IMG/VR virus record: IMGVR_UViG_3300010412_000088
Coordinates: 1 to 22,505 of that record
Origin: a virus
Direction: 5' to 3' (one strand)
DNA: 22,505 nucleotides
A program made the translations under genes and the position numbers. The notes below the pieces were generated by a model. The model saw only the letters and a list, made by a program, of their open reading frames with translations, ran no database searches and had not been told where the DNA came from. Positions 6,716-14,602 of the stretch are shown piece by piece. The first letter of the stretch is position 1. The number at the start of each line of letters is the position of its first letter.

Positions 6716-9275
6716 TAAAACATTTTATTTAGATAGTTCTTTCGAAGCTAAAGCTGTAGGTAAGGAATCTAAATCCTTAAAAATAGCAGGGTATGCCAAT
6801 ACTACTGCCAAAGACCGTGCAGGAGATGTTGTTACAGCCGAAGCATGGGCAAAAGGCGTAGAGAATTTTAGAAAAAACCCTGTTATGCTATATCAACACA
6901 AGCATGAATGCCCTATTGGCCGTTTTGATAAAATTACGGTTGATAAAAAAGGTATTTATGTGGAAGGTAGCGTAAGTGAAGCCGCTGAGAAAACACACGG
7001 AATCCATACGCTAATCAAAGATGGAGCTTTAAAAAGTTTCAGTGTTGGCTTTAGAGTCAAAGACGGTAAATATAACAGCAAAGATGACACTATGCTGATT
7101 ACAGACGTTGAACTACTAGAAATCTCAGTAGTAAGCGTGCCTTGTAACCAAGAGTCTCTGTTCAGTATTAGAAAAAGCTTTGAAAATACTGAAGAGTATA
7201 ATTCATTCATCTCTTCTTTTAAAGAAGCTTCCATTGAAGAAAAAAGAATGATGGACGGAATTAAAGCTGGTTATACAGATATAGTTGATGGTCACTACCA
7301 CACTATTGAAGTAGATGATGAAGGTAATGGTGTTACAACTTATACTTCTCATATGCAAAACCACGCACATAAAATTGTAAATGGTGAGATACAAGAGGCT
7401 ATGGGGCATACACACTCAATAGCTGTAGTAGGTGTCCCTGTTGCAACTGAAGAAGAGGCTGAAGTTAATGAGCGCCCTCTATCTCCTTCTGAATTAGAAG
7501 CAATTGGTAAGTCAGAAGAACTAAGTGAAAAATCTGAGCTAGAAACAGCTACTAAAGACGTTGCCGCAGTTGAAGAAACTGAGGAAGTCGAAGAGATAGA
7601 CGATATAGTAGACCCTAATGCTAGTATTCCGTTTATCAATCTGCTATCTGCAGAAGTAGAAAGTATCAAAGCTGGAGACCTTGTAAATTACAAAGAAAAA
7701 TTCTACAAGGTAGCCGAGACGCCAACTGTCCAAAACCCAAACTTTAAATTTTTAGAAGTTGACGCAAACGGTAAAGACTGTGATAATACTATTAATGTGA
7801 ATACAGACGAGATATCACAAATCAATAAAACAATTAAGACTATGAGTGAAGATACAGTTTCTAAAGAACAATCCTCAGAAGCCCTTCACGAAGATTCAAC
7901 AAAGGAGAACGACAAAATGGCTGAACAAGTCGTAGAATCTATCGACCTAACCGAGGCAAAAGCCGAAGTTAACAAAAGCGTGGCTACTGTCTCAGCACCA
8001 CGAGTTGCTGATCTAGTTGAAAAAACTGGTGAAGCTATTCTCAAGGAAGCTGATGCAAAAGAAAAAGCTGGTGCTTATACACCAACACAATCTGATGAAG
8101 TTAAAGAACTTCAGGCTCAGATGGCAAAGTATCGTGACGAGATTAAAGCTCTGCAGAATAGCAAAATGCTATACGCAGAAAACTCTCGCACTGGTTCTCA
8201 GTTCTCTGAGAAAGAAATGGCTAACGCTGTTCTACTTTCCAAGCTACTAAACAAGCGCGATGTATTTGATACTAAGTACGGTTCCCGTATGAAGGCAATT
8301 ACTTCCGAAACCCTATTCCTATCCAACTTCTCTTCCAACATCTACACTGAAATGGAACAGCAACTAGTTATTGCTCCAATGTTCAACCGTATTCCAGTTG
8401 ACGCTAAGAGCTTCCGCGTTCCAGTAGCTGACGAAGATACTGATGGTGATGTAGCAATGTTCGCTAGTGGTACTTACGCAACAGGTATTGCTGACCTAAC
8501 TAACGTACCAACATCCAATCAGCACAGCATTTCTGCAGTTGAGTTTACTCCACACAAGTTCATGGCTTCTACTCACCTTGCAAAAGACGAAGAAGAAGAT
8601 ACAGTTCTACCACTTATCGACTTCCTACGTACTGCAGCTACTCGCCGTCTAGCTCGCGCTATTGATAAGTCCATCCTACGTGGTACTGGCGCTCTATCCG
8701 GCTTCACTGCATCCCCAACTAACGCTATTACTGCTGGTACTGGTTATGCTTCTGTTATCAAGGGTATCACTGCTCTTGCTGCTGCAGCATCCCTAAATAC
8801 TCCAACAGGAACTACTACTGATAAGGCTGACCCAAGCGATATCGCTGCTGCTCGTACTCTTATGGGTAAGTATGGCCTACAGCTTGGTAACGACCTAGTT
8901 TATGTAACTTCGATCGAAGGCTATAATAACCTAGTAACTACTGCTGACTTCCGTACAGTAGATAAGTTTGGTCCAAACGCTACTTACCTAACTGGTTCAG
9001 TAGGTGCTGTATACGGTATTCCAATCGTAGTATCTGAGTTCATGGACTCTGCAGCTGCTGCTTCTAATACAATCGGTACTCTAATCTATAAGCCAGGCTT
9101 CCTAATCGCTGAGCGTCGCGGTATTGAAGTAGAAAGTGAATACGAACCACGTCAGCAAGTTACAGCAATGTATCTAAGCACTCGCTTCGATTTCAAAGCT
9201 CTAACTACTGTAGCAAGTGCAGCTCTAAGCTCACGCTATGCTTACGCAGTAAACGTTTCCACTGCTGCTGCTTAA
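6708..9275 (+). CDS. Prohead protease (S78) fused to HK97-fold major capsid protein
   Basis: An 855-residue polyprotein; AGGA at 6696-6699 serves the ATG, which overlaps the portal gene by 8 nt. Residues ~22-160 are an S78 prohead protease with likely catalytic His64 ('YQHKH', His66 less likely), Ser112 ('FSVGF') and Glu138 ('LLEISVVSVP'). Residues ~160-400 are an acidic linker holding three HxH motifs (196/198, 219/221, 234/236) and a small beta segment near 310-355. Residues 404-490 are helical and charged, resembling the HK97 delta scaffold. The rest is an HK97-fold capsid protein, with the E-loop/N-arm around 'FRVPVADEDTDGDVAMFASG' and a C-terminal 'GTLIYKPGFLIAERRGIEV' segment. Most phages encode these as two genes. 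A strong internal start at 7917 would give a separate 452-residue capsid precursor. Codon choice changes sharply in the capsid half, as expected for a far more abundant product. Confidence 0.93.
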   Translation: MINKTFYLDSSFEAKAVGKESKSLKIAGYANTTAKDRAGDVVTAEAWAKGVENFRKNPVMLYQHKHECPIGRFDKITVDKKGIYVEGSVSEAAEKTHGIHTLIKDGALKSFSVGFRVKDGKYNSKDDTMLITDVELLEISVVSVPCNQESLFSIRKSFENTEEYNSFISSFKEASIEEKRMMDGIKAGYTDIVDGHYHTIEVDDEGNGVTTYTSHMQNHAHKIVNGEIQEAMGHTHSIAVVGVPVATEEEAEVNERPLSPSELEAIGKSEELSEKSELETATKDVAAVEETEEVEEIDDIVDPNASIPFINLLSAEVESIKAGDLVNYKEKFYKVAETPTVQNPNFKFLEVDANGKDCDNTINVNTDEISQINKTIKTMSEDTVSKEQSSEALHEDSTKENDKMAEQVVESIDLTEAKAEVNKSVATVSAPRVADLVEKTGEAILKEADAKEKAGAYTPTQSDEVKELQAQMAKYRDEIKALQNSKMLYAENSRTGSQFSEKEMANAVLLSKLLNKRDVFDTKYGSRMKAITSETLFLSNFSSNIYTEMEQQLVIAPMFNRIPVDAKSFRVPVADEDTDGDVAMFASGTYATGIADLTNVPTSNQHSISAVEFTPHKFMASTHLAKDEEEDTVLPLIDFLRTAATRRLARAIDKSILRGTGALSGFTASPTNAITAGTGYASVIKGITALAAAASLNTPTGTTTDKADPSDIAAARTLMGKYGLQLGNDLVYVTSIEGYNNLVTTADFRTVDKFGPNATYLTGSVGAVYGIPIVVSEFMDSAAAASNTIGTLIYKPGFLIAERRGIEVESEYEPRQQVTAMYLSTRFDFKALTTVASAALSSRYAYAVNVSTAAA
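7901..7919 (+). promoter_or_regulatory. Internal ribosome binding site and ATG for a separate capsid precursor
   Basis: AAAGGAG at 7901-7907 is followed after 9 nt by an in-frame ATG at 7917 (codon 404 of the polyprotein). It is one of the best Shine-Dalgarno matches in the window and lies exactly at the boundary between linker and capsid scaffold domain. Initiation here would give a 452-residue scaffold plus capsid protein in excess over the protease fusion. Confidence 0.75.
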
Positions 9276-9303
9276 TAGCTAGCTTACAATTAGAACTAAA
9301 CAG

Positions 9304-9329
9304 GGGGAGGCGGTCAACGCCTCCCCTTA
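9304..9329 (+). terminator. Rho-independent-type terminator after the capsid gene
   Basis: A perfect 9-bp stem GGGGAGGCG (9304-9312) / CGCCTCCCC (9318-9326) with loop GTCAA, followed by TTATT. It begins 28 nt after the capsid stop. The U-tract is short, so it may act as a partial terminator or an mRNA-stabilising end that lets the capsid message exceed downstream messages. The remaining bases of this 74-nt gap hold only AAGAGGTG (9336-9343), the ribosome binding site of the next gene. Confidence 0.8.
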
Positions 9330-9349
9330 TTCAATAAGAGGTGTAGAAA

Positions 9350-10675
9350 ATGAATAATTTAGAAGAAGGTCTTGGCAAGTACGCATATATAAATCTTGCG
9401 CAAGTTAAAGATTATCTTAGTATAAGCAGCAATACCCAAGATGCTAGGTTGAGCAATATTATTCATTATGCTACCGGCGTTATTGAGCATTATATTGGGC
9501 AAGAAGTATTAGCTAATGACTATGTTGAAACGTTTGACGGAGGAGTTTCTTCTGTTTTTGTTAACAGACTACCTTTATCAGCAGTCTATCAAGTAACAGA
9601 GTTTAACGGAAGCAAGCATGTTGTTTTAACTGACCCACAAGTAGATGGGAGTCCTATTGGTAACTCTCCAGGCACTGCTTTAGTATCAGTAGGCACTGTC
9701 GAACTAAGTTCGAGAGTTAAAAAATTTGGGTCTAGCAGTGCTAAGTTATCAAACACATCGTATATTTACTCAAATAGTTTATCTCCAGACTTGCGTTTTG
9801 GAGAAGGAGATTTTACTATTGAGATGTTTGTCCGCACTGATAGTGCTTTGCAAAACGTCTCTATCTTTACTATGGAGCAAAATGCTTCTAATTCTGTAGA
9901 TTTCAAACTAGCTAACGCTCATGGCCTAGCATTAACTACTAATACAGCAGGGATTGCTTCTACTATTCTAGGGGCTAATACTCTAGTCGAAAGCCAACTA
10001 TATGTACCGCGTCACTGGAACCATGTCGCTGTCACTAGAGATACAGTCTCAGAAAGAGTATATCTACATTTAAATGGCACAACAATAGCCAATACTTTTG
10101 TTGCTACTACAGATATGACTTACTCTAATAGCTTATCAATAGGTAAAACATTTGCTGGCTATATAGATGAAGTACGAGTTTCAACCGTAGCTCGTTATGT
10201 ATCAGATTTTCAACCACCTTCAAACCGCTTTAGACCTGATGAAGCTACAGCACTACTAATTCATTTCGATGAAACTTACCAGCAAGCGAATATACAAGAT
10301 GCGCACAGCGCTCCTCAGGGATATAACTTTTCTACTACCACTGGCGAAATTACAAAAGATACTGGTGCTGGAAGCACACTCCGCACATATCGCTCAATGC
10401 AAAAGTCATACCCTGCACTAAGCATTACTGGGCCTGCTGCTTTTGCACCATACCCGAACGGCGTAAAAGTTAACTATAGAGCCGGATATGAAGTCGGTAA
10501 AGTACCTTACGATTTACAAATAGCTACTCTCGACTACATCAAAACTATATACAAGCAAGACCAAGAAAAACGTTCATTCAGTTTTGAGGGTGAGCGCGGA
10601 GACAGCTTTGAGCTATCAGGTAACTTCCCACCACATGTACGCAGGGTTCTTGACTTGTATAGGATTATTAAGTAA
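9350..10675 (+). CDS. Head-tail connector (gp6-like) with a LamG/concanavalin-like insertion
   Basis: 441 residues; AGAGGTG at 9337-9343, 6 nt before the ATG. Residues ~13-80 ('NLAQVKDYLSISSNTQDARL' and following helices) and the C-terminal ~75 residues ('GVKVNYRAGYE' then 'LQIATLDYIKTIYKQ') match the two halves of HK97 gp6/DUF3199-type connector proteins, normally ~100-200 residues, which form a ring under the portal. Between them lies a ~190-residue module (about 110-300): 'FGSSSAKL', 'GDFTIEMFVRTD', 'HWNHVAVTRD', 'VYLHLNGT' and 'GYIDEVRVS' form the classic run of a Laminin-G/concanavalin-type jelly roll. The connector role fits its place right after the capsid gene. The purpose of the inserted domain is unknown; display at the neck is inferred. 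Confidence 0.82.
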   Translation: MNNLEEGLGKYAYINLAQVKDYLSISSNTQDARLSNIIHYATGVIEHYIGQEVLANDYVETFDGGVSSVFVNRLPLSAVYQVTEFNGSKHVVLTDPQVDGSPIGNSPGTALVSVGTVELSSRVKKFGSSSAKLSNTSYIYSNSLSPDLRFGEGDFTIEMFVRTDSALQNVSIFTMEQNASNSVDFKLANAHGLALTTNTAGIASTILGANTLVESQLYVPRHWNHVAVTRDTVSERVYLHLNGTTIANTFVATTDMTYSNSLSIGKTFAGYIDEVRVSTVARYVSDFQPPSNRFRPDEATALLIHFDETYQQANIQDAHSAPQGYNFSTTTGEITKDTGAGSTLRTYRSMQKSYPALSITGPAAFAPYPNGVKVNYRAGYEVGKVPYDLQIATLDYIKTIYKQDQEKRSFSFEGERGDSFELSGNFPPHVRRVLDLYRIIK

Positions 10676-11985
10676 TGCGTAAGTTTTTCTCCGTTGAAAT
10701 AAGCAATAAAGTAACTGATACTAACGGTCAAACTTATAAAAGCTTAGACCAACTATTGCTGGCTCGTACTAGATTAAGTAAATTACGTGGGGTAGACGCA
10801 GCATATAAACAAGCGTATGCTGCGACTACTTCTCTATTAGAAACAACAATTGCAAGAAGTATGGGTGCAACTAAAGTTAAAGAGACTAGCGGTAAAGGTG
10901 CCATTTTCGACTTTATACTTTACGATGAGGATAGTAACTTAACTTCTGCTGAAGCGAAGTTAATTAACGTACAAACAGATGGTAAGCGCGTAACAGAAGC
11001 ATCTGCTATATCTGTATCTAGTAGCTCCATCGCTTTGCGAAGTGGTACTGCTAAAAGCTTGATTACAGGAATCAATTCAGCTATTGACTTATCTACCATG
11101 ACTCCTGGTAAGGAGATATCAGGTAAAGAAGCTACGTCAACTACTAAAGTTGGGGTCAAAAAGTCATTTGTTAATAGGCTATTAGAAGCTAAAGGTGACC
11201 AACTAGCATTAAAAAAAATCCTAAACGGCAAGGATGAGGCTGCGATTGCTCTACGTAGAAACTTTGAACTAAAATCTAGTGACATACGAATACTATATAA
11301 TCTTGGTGGTGTGACTAAAGTAGCCTCTATAGGTTGGACATGGAGAGATATATACAGAAATAATAAAGCTAGTATAACTATCGAGTCTATGGGGGATGAT
11401 AAGGGAGTCTTTATTAACGTAGTCTTTAGTGAGAGTTTGATTCGCGACGCAATTAATAAAGCAAATCGTAGGACTATGGATACTATATCTAGCGAAGTCA
11501 ATGATTCACTACTCAAAGCTCTGGCCAAAGATTTTAGCTACCTGTCGCCCAATATAAAAACCATTATTGATAAGGTTATTACAACTGATATTACTTATGA
11601 CGCAGGTTCCGTACTTGTTTATAACGGTTCTATTAGACAAAAAAACAGTAAAAAAATGGCTGCAGTATCCCGTACTAGGCAAGCATTCATATCTAATATT
11701 CAATGGACTATGCTAACGCAGAAACGACTAGGTGAGACCATGAAACGTGTAGGTGACCCTGCTCCTCCAGATATCAAAGAACGTAGCGGTAGATTTAGGC
11801 AGAGTGTACAGGTAACAGCTAATTATAGAAGTAACTTACTAAGTTACACTTATAACCCGCTGTACAGAGGGTTAGAACATTATGGGTATCACCCGGAACT
11901 GCAAGTTGAGCGAGCTATAAGAGACGTAGCTCAGTCAATATATAACAGACATTTTAGTATTATGCGACAAGGAGCTTTTGCGTGA
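10675..11985 (+). CDS. Putative neck/head-completion protein
   Basis: A 436-residue protein whose start overlaps the upstream stop as TAATG. I do not firmly recognise the family. The last ~70 residues ('RSGRFRQSVQVTANYRSN', 'YNPLYRGLEHYGYHPE', then a terminal helix) resemble a C-terminal module found in neck or tail-completion proteins of several phages. The N-terminal part is helical and basic and has no signal peptide or membrane segment. The central region (~150-320) is mixed alpha/beta without known motifs. Its place between connector and tail-terminator-like genes, where HK97-type phages carry head-closure and gp10-like proteins, supports a role in the head-tail joint. It is much longer than usual head-closure proteins. 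Confidence 0.6.
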   Translation: MRKFFSVEISNKVTDTNGQTYKSLDQLLLARTRLSKLRGVDAAYKQAYAATTSLLETTIARSMGATKVKETSGKGAIFDFILYDEDSNLTSAEAKLINVQTDGKRVTEASAISVSSSSIALRSGTAKSLITGINSAIDLSTMTPGKEISGKEATSTTKVGVKKSFVNRLLEAKGDQLALKKILNGKDEAAIALRRNFELKSSDIRILYNLGGVTKVASIGWTWRDIYRNNKASITIESMGDDKGVFINVVFSESLIRDAINKANRRTMDTISSEVNDSLLKALAKDFSYLSPNIKTIIDKVITTDITYDAGSVLVYNGSIRQKNSKKMAAVSRTRQAFISNIQWTMLTQKRLGETMKRVGDPAPPDIKERSGRFRQSVQVTANYRSNLLSYTYNPLYRGLEHYGYHPELQVERAIRDVAQSIYNRHFSIMRQGAFA

Positions 11986-12437
11986 TTTTTAATAGACGCA
12001 CTGAGATAGTAAATTTTTTAGTCGAGAGGCTAAAAGTTATAGACGGCGGTATTTCTCCGCATAATGACTCATACAAGTTCAAGTATAATCTGTTTAACAA
12101 TGTTTATAGACAAATAAAATTCCTCGATGAAGTAAATGATTTCCCTGCTCTATACCTTTCTGCGGGTGCCGAAATGCGAAATTTTCAATCAGAAAATTTG
12201 ACGGTGGCAACTTTAACAGTTATGATAAGAGCATACGTATATGGAGAAGATAACTCTCAGCTACAAGTAGATAATCTCGTAGAAGATGTTGAACATGTCA
12301 TTTATTCTATAGGTGATGAGCCTGAGCGCGGTATATTGGATATAACTATAGAAAATATAACCGAAGACGAGGGTTTAGCATTTCCTTATGGAGTTGCAGA
12401 AATTGAGTTATCCGTAGTCTATAGACTCGAATATTAA
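11982..12437 (+). CDS. Tail terminator-like protein (lambda gpU-position)
   Basis: 151 residues beginning with GTG at 11982, overlapping the upstream TGA by 4 nt (GTGA) and served by AAGGAG at 11969-11974. It has an alpha/beta composition: an N-terminal helix ('EIVNFLVERLKVI'), a 'FPALYLSAG' strand, an edge strand 'TLTVMIRAYVYG', a helix 'LVEDVEHVIYSI' and a C-terminal strand 'AEIELSVVYRLEY'. That order fits tail terminator proteins, which cap the finished tail tube and bind the neck, and the gene lies immediately before the tube gene as in lambda (U-V). Sequence similarity is weak, so the call depends on fold pattern and synteny. Confidence 0.65.
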   Translation: MIFNRRTEIVNFLVERLKVIDGGISPHNDSYKFKYNLFNNVYRQIKFLDEVNDFPALYLSAGAEMRNFQSENLTVATLTVMIRAYVYGEDNSQLQVDNLVEDVEHVIYSIGDEPERGILDITIENITEDEGLAFPYGVAEIELSVVYRLEY

Positions 12438-12449
12438 GGAGACAAATTT

Positions 12450-13679
12450 ATGAGTACAGCTCTTAATTTACAAAGAAATTCTGAGGTCTATGTATCTACT
12501 GTAGACTTAGCCAGCGGAGCTGCGGCAACTACAATGACTCCGTCTAACACTTGGAAACTCGAAGTTTTAGCCGGTTTCGCGGTAACTGCCTCATCAGCTA
12601 CACAAGACATTACCTCACTAGAATCTGGACTTGACCCAGACCGCTCACAGCAGCGTTTCAACACTGCTGTTAACCCAGTTGACTGGAACTTACAAGTATA
12701 TCTACGCCCAACCGGAGCAGAATCAACTGCCGCTCCGGGAGCTAACGTAGGTCTAGGCTCTAACTCACGCCCAGTCGCTGACTGGTTCATGTGGCAGTCA
12801 CTGGTATCTAATACTCGTCCTAGCACAGGTACAGCTATGCAGTCTGCCTGGCAAAACGGCGGTATTCTGCGTACTACAACCGTAGCAGCCGCAGCTAATA
12901 CAGCAGCTTCAAAATCTAACTTCGCAGTTCCTAGCGAAATGCACATGTATTTCAAACTTGATAACGTAATCTATCAGGTAGCTAACTCCTCTGTAGGACA
13001 AGCTACTGTAGATGCTGGCATCGAGGAAATTGCTACAGTTACTTGGACAGGGCAGGGACTAAGCCTAAAGCAACTAATCGGCACTAATAAAACTAATGCT
13101 GAGGCTGTATTCAAAACAGCTAATGCTAACGCTACTAACCTTACAGCTGCTGCTAGTTACCACCCATACAACCAAACATCTGTTAATGGTTCACTAGGTA
13201 CAAACTCTTTCATCAAGAACCGTTTAAGCACCATCCAAATTAACTATGATGATGGTAGCGGTAACACAGCTTTCACACTACCAGTTACAGCTTTAAGTTT
13301 TGATTATAACAATAACTTAACTTACCTATCTCCAGAAGAACTAAATACTCTGAACACTCCGATAGGTTCGTTTGTTGGTACACGTGCTGTTACAGGTTCT
13401 GCTACAATGTACTTACGCGTTAATGATAATGAATCTGCTGGTTTAATGCGCAAGATTATCAATGATACTCGTACTACTTCAGCCCAGTCAGCAAATGCTA
13501 ACTTAATTATTGGCGGTACAACAGCACCATATGTATCATTCTTTATGCCAGCTGTACAATTTGACTTCCCACAAACTGCTATCGAAGACGTAATCGCGGT
13601 AAGCGTTAACTTCGTAGCACAAGAGCCAACAGCTTCAAAAGGTGATGGCGGAGAAGTTGTAATAACTGCCAAGAAGTAA
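12450..13679 (+). CDS. Major tail tube protein
   Basis: 409 residues preceded by AAGGAG (12436-12441). Rich in Ala, Thr, Asn and Ser and largely beta, as expected of a tube subunit. The C-terminal region ends with 'IEDVIAVSVNFVAQEPTAS', resembling the last strand of tube proteins. Like the capsid half, it is enriched in C-ending codons compared with its neighbours, consistent with high expression. It stands directly before the frameshifting chaperone pair and the tape measure, the fixed position of the tube gene in long-tailed phages. It is longer than lambda gpV (246 residues), so an extra surface domain may be present; I cannot name it. It is followed by an extensive RNA structure. Confidence 0.85.
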   Translation: MSTALNLQRNSEVYVSTVDLASGAAATTMTPSNTWKLEVLAGFAVTASSATQDITSLESGLDPDRSQQRFNTAVNPVDWNLQVYLRPTGAESTAAPGANVGLGSNSRPVADWFMWQSLVSNTRPSTGTAMQSAWQNGGILRTTTVAAAANTAASKSNFAVPSEMHMYFKLDNVIYQVANSSVGQATVDAGIEEIATVTWTGQGLSLKQLIGTNKTNAEAVFKTANANATNLTAAASYHPYNQTSVNGSLGTNSFIKNRLSTIQINYDDGSGNTAFTLPVTALSFDYNNNLTYLSPEELNTLNTPIGSFVGTRAVTGSATMYLRVNDNESAGLMRKIINDTRTTSAQSANANLIIGGTTAPYVSFFMPAVQFDFPQTAIEDVIAVSVNFVAQEPTASKGDGGEVVITAKK

Positions 13680-13686
13680 TAATTTC

Positions 13687-13802
13687 TGAGGGGAAATAAT
13701 TACAAGATTTAACCAGAGAGCGTCTATCGGCTTGCGAAACAAAGTTTCCCCTCACTTTGCTTAGCAGATTCCCCGATGGACGCTCACTTTTATAGAGGGA
13801 AA
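13687..13802 (+). promoter_or_regulatory. Structured leader: long hairpin with pseudoknot option, overlapping the chaperone ribosome binding site
   Basis: This covers most of the 126-nt gap between tube and chaperone genes. GAGCGTCTATCGG (13718-13730) pairs with CCGATGGACGCTC (13773-13785): 13 bp with one G-U. An inner stem (13732-13744 with 13755-13767, two mismatches) presents the 10-nt loop TTTCCCCTCA (13745-13754). That loop is perfectly complementary to TGAGGGGAAA at 13687-13696. It is also complementary, with one bulged C, to GAGGGAAA at 13795-13802, which contains the ribosome binding site of the next gene (ATG 13806). The outer stem is followed by ACTTTTAT, so it may also end transcription in part. 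The pairing is read directly from sequence; regulation is inferred. Confidence 0.7.
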
Positions 13803-13805
13803 CCA

Positions 13806-14237
13806 ATGAGTAAACTAAAATCAATGCTAGTACAAGACACTTCTACCTGGGTAGAATTTCCAGATATACCTGGTTTTGAAGTAAATCTTCGCTTTATTAC
13901 AAGAGAAGAACTACTGAAAATTCGTTCAGCTAGCTTAACTTATAAATTTAATAAGCGCACTCGTCAACGTGAAGAAGAAGTTGATAGCGCAAAATTTCTA
14001 GAAAACTATGCAGAACGCGCAATTTCAGGATGGAAGGGTTTAAAAATTAAACATCTTCCTCTGCTTATGCCAGTAGATATAAGCAGCTTTAAACCAGACG
14101 ATGAGCTAGAATATAGCCCTGAAGAAGCTGTAGAATTGCTGAAAAACTCCCCAGTTTTTGACCAATTTGTTACTGATTCTCTAGCTGATTTTGAACAATT
14201 CTCGCGCAAAAAAGCTGAAGATAACGCAAAAAACTAA
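13806..14237 (+). CDS. Tail assembly chaperone, zero-frame product (lambda gpG analogue)
   Basis: 143 residues from the ATG at 13806, 6 nt after GAGGG (13795-13799). An in-frame ATG at 13776 is rejected because it lies inside the RNA hairpin stem and has no ribosome binding site. The protein is small, helical and charged, opens with 'MSKLKSMLVQDTSTWVEFP' and has a 'RFITREELLKIR' segment typical of tail assembly chaperones. The acidic C-terminal half ends in 'RKKAEDNAKN'. It binds the tape measure and recruits tube subunits in related phages. The last sense codons form a -1 slippery heptamer directly before the stop, giving a longer second product (see 13806-14602). Confidence 0.85.
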   Translation: MSKLKSMLVQDTSTWVEFPDIPGFEVNLRFITREELLKIRSASLTYKFNKRTRQREEEVDSAKFLENYAERAISGWKGLKIKHLPLLMPVDISSFKPDDELEYSPEEAVELLKNSPVFDQFVTDSLADFEQFSRKKAEDNAKN

Positions 14238-14602
14238 CCAATTACCTCCGCAACCAGCTTGGTGGCGGAGGTTTAACTCTTGACCAGTATTTAGTTATGT
14301 GTGAACAGATGGGGTGGGAGCCTGCTGAAGAAGAAATCCCAGTAGATCCTGCCTCATTCGACTTAGAAGTACAGCAAGCGCTAGTACTATTAAATACTTT
14401 ACCAGATAAGTGGGAAGGTATGAGCGGTACTTGGATGGGTAAAGACTATAGTGGCTTAGGCACTATAATGGATATATACGACATAGAGGATAGACGACAA
14501 GTATTTGAACTATTGCAAGTAGCAGAAGCTGAATTATCACGCTACTACGCGCAAAAACAAAAAGAACAAGAAGCCATGAGCAAGGCAAAGAGAGCAAAGT
14601 AA
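13806..14602 (+). CDS. Tail assembly chaperone, -1 frameshift fusion product (lambda gpGT analogue)
   Basis: At A AAA AAC (14228-14234) a -1 slip bypasses the TAA at 14235-14237. Reading then continues from 14234 in the other frame through 'LTNYLRNQLGGGGLTLDQYL' to the TAA at 14600-14602, giving about 265 residues. The downstream frame is open for the whole distance between the slip site and its first ATG at 14297. That ATG has no ribosome binding site, so independent initiation is unlikely. The added domain ('LDQYLVMCEQMGWEP', then an acidic stretch and a C-terminal basic helix) is the T-like half that contacts tube subunits in lambda. The minor product appears in the virion assembly path but not in the virion in lambda-like phages. 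Confidence 0.88.
14228..14272 (+). promoter_or_regulatory. Programmed -1 ribosomal frameshift site with stimulatory hairpin
   Basis: The slippery heptamer A AAA AAC is in the correct zero-frame phase (gcA AAA AAC TAA). Nine nt downstream is a hairpin: ACCTCCGC (14244-14251) pairs perfectly with GCGGAGGT (14265-14272), extended after one A-G mismatch by ACCA/TGGT around a GCT loop. The zero-frame stop lies between slip site and hairpin. This is the standard arrangement for tail-chaperone frameshifts. Confidence 0.9.

Noticed and set aside
10920-11528. Antisense reading frame of 202 codons
   Set aside because: It lies wholly opposite the neck protein gene, has no ribosome binding site context or recognisable motif, and reverse frames of this kind recur throughout the window.
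12488-12955. Antisense reading frame opposite the tail tube gene
   Set aside because: Its composition is the mirror of Ala/Thr-rich tube codons; no supporting start signal.
13776-13805. In-frame ATG at 13776 as the chaperone start
   Set aside because: It lies inside the 3' arm of the RNA hairpin, has no ribosome binding site, and the ATG at 13806 has GAGGG at ideal distance.
14208-14217. The run C AAA AAA G in the chaperone gene as the slip site
   Set aside because: In the zero frame it reads cgc aaa aaa gct, which does not give a canonical -1 heptamer; the second run, gcA AAA AAC, does.
14297-14602. Independent gene starting at ATG 14297
   Set aside because: No ribosome binding site, the frame is open back to the slip site, and the sequence is the expected second half of a chaperone fusion.
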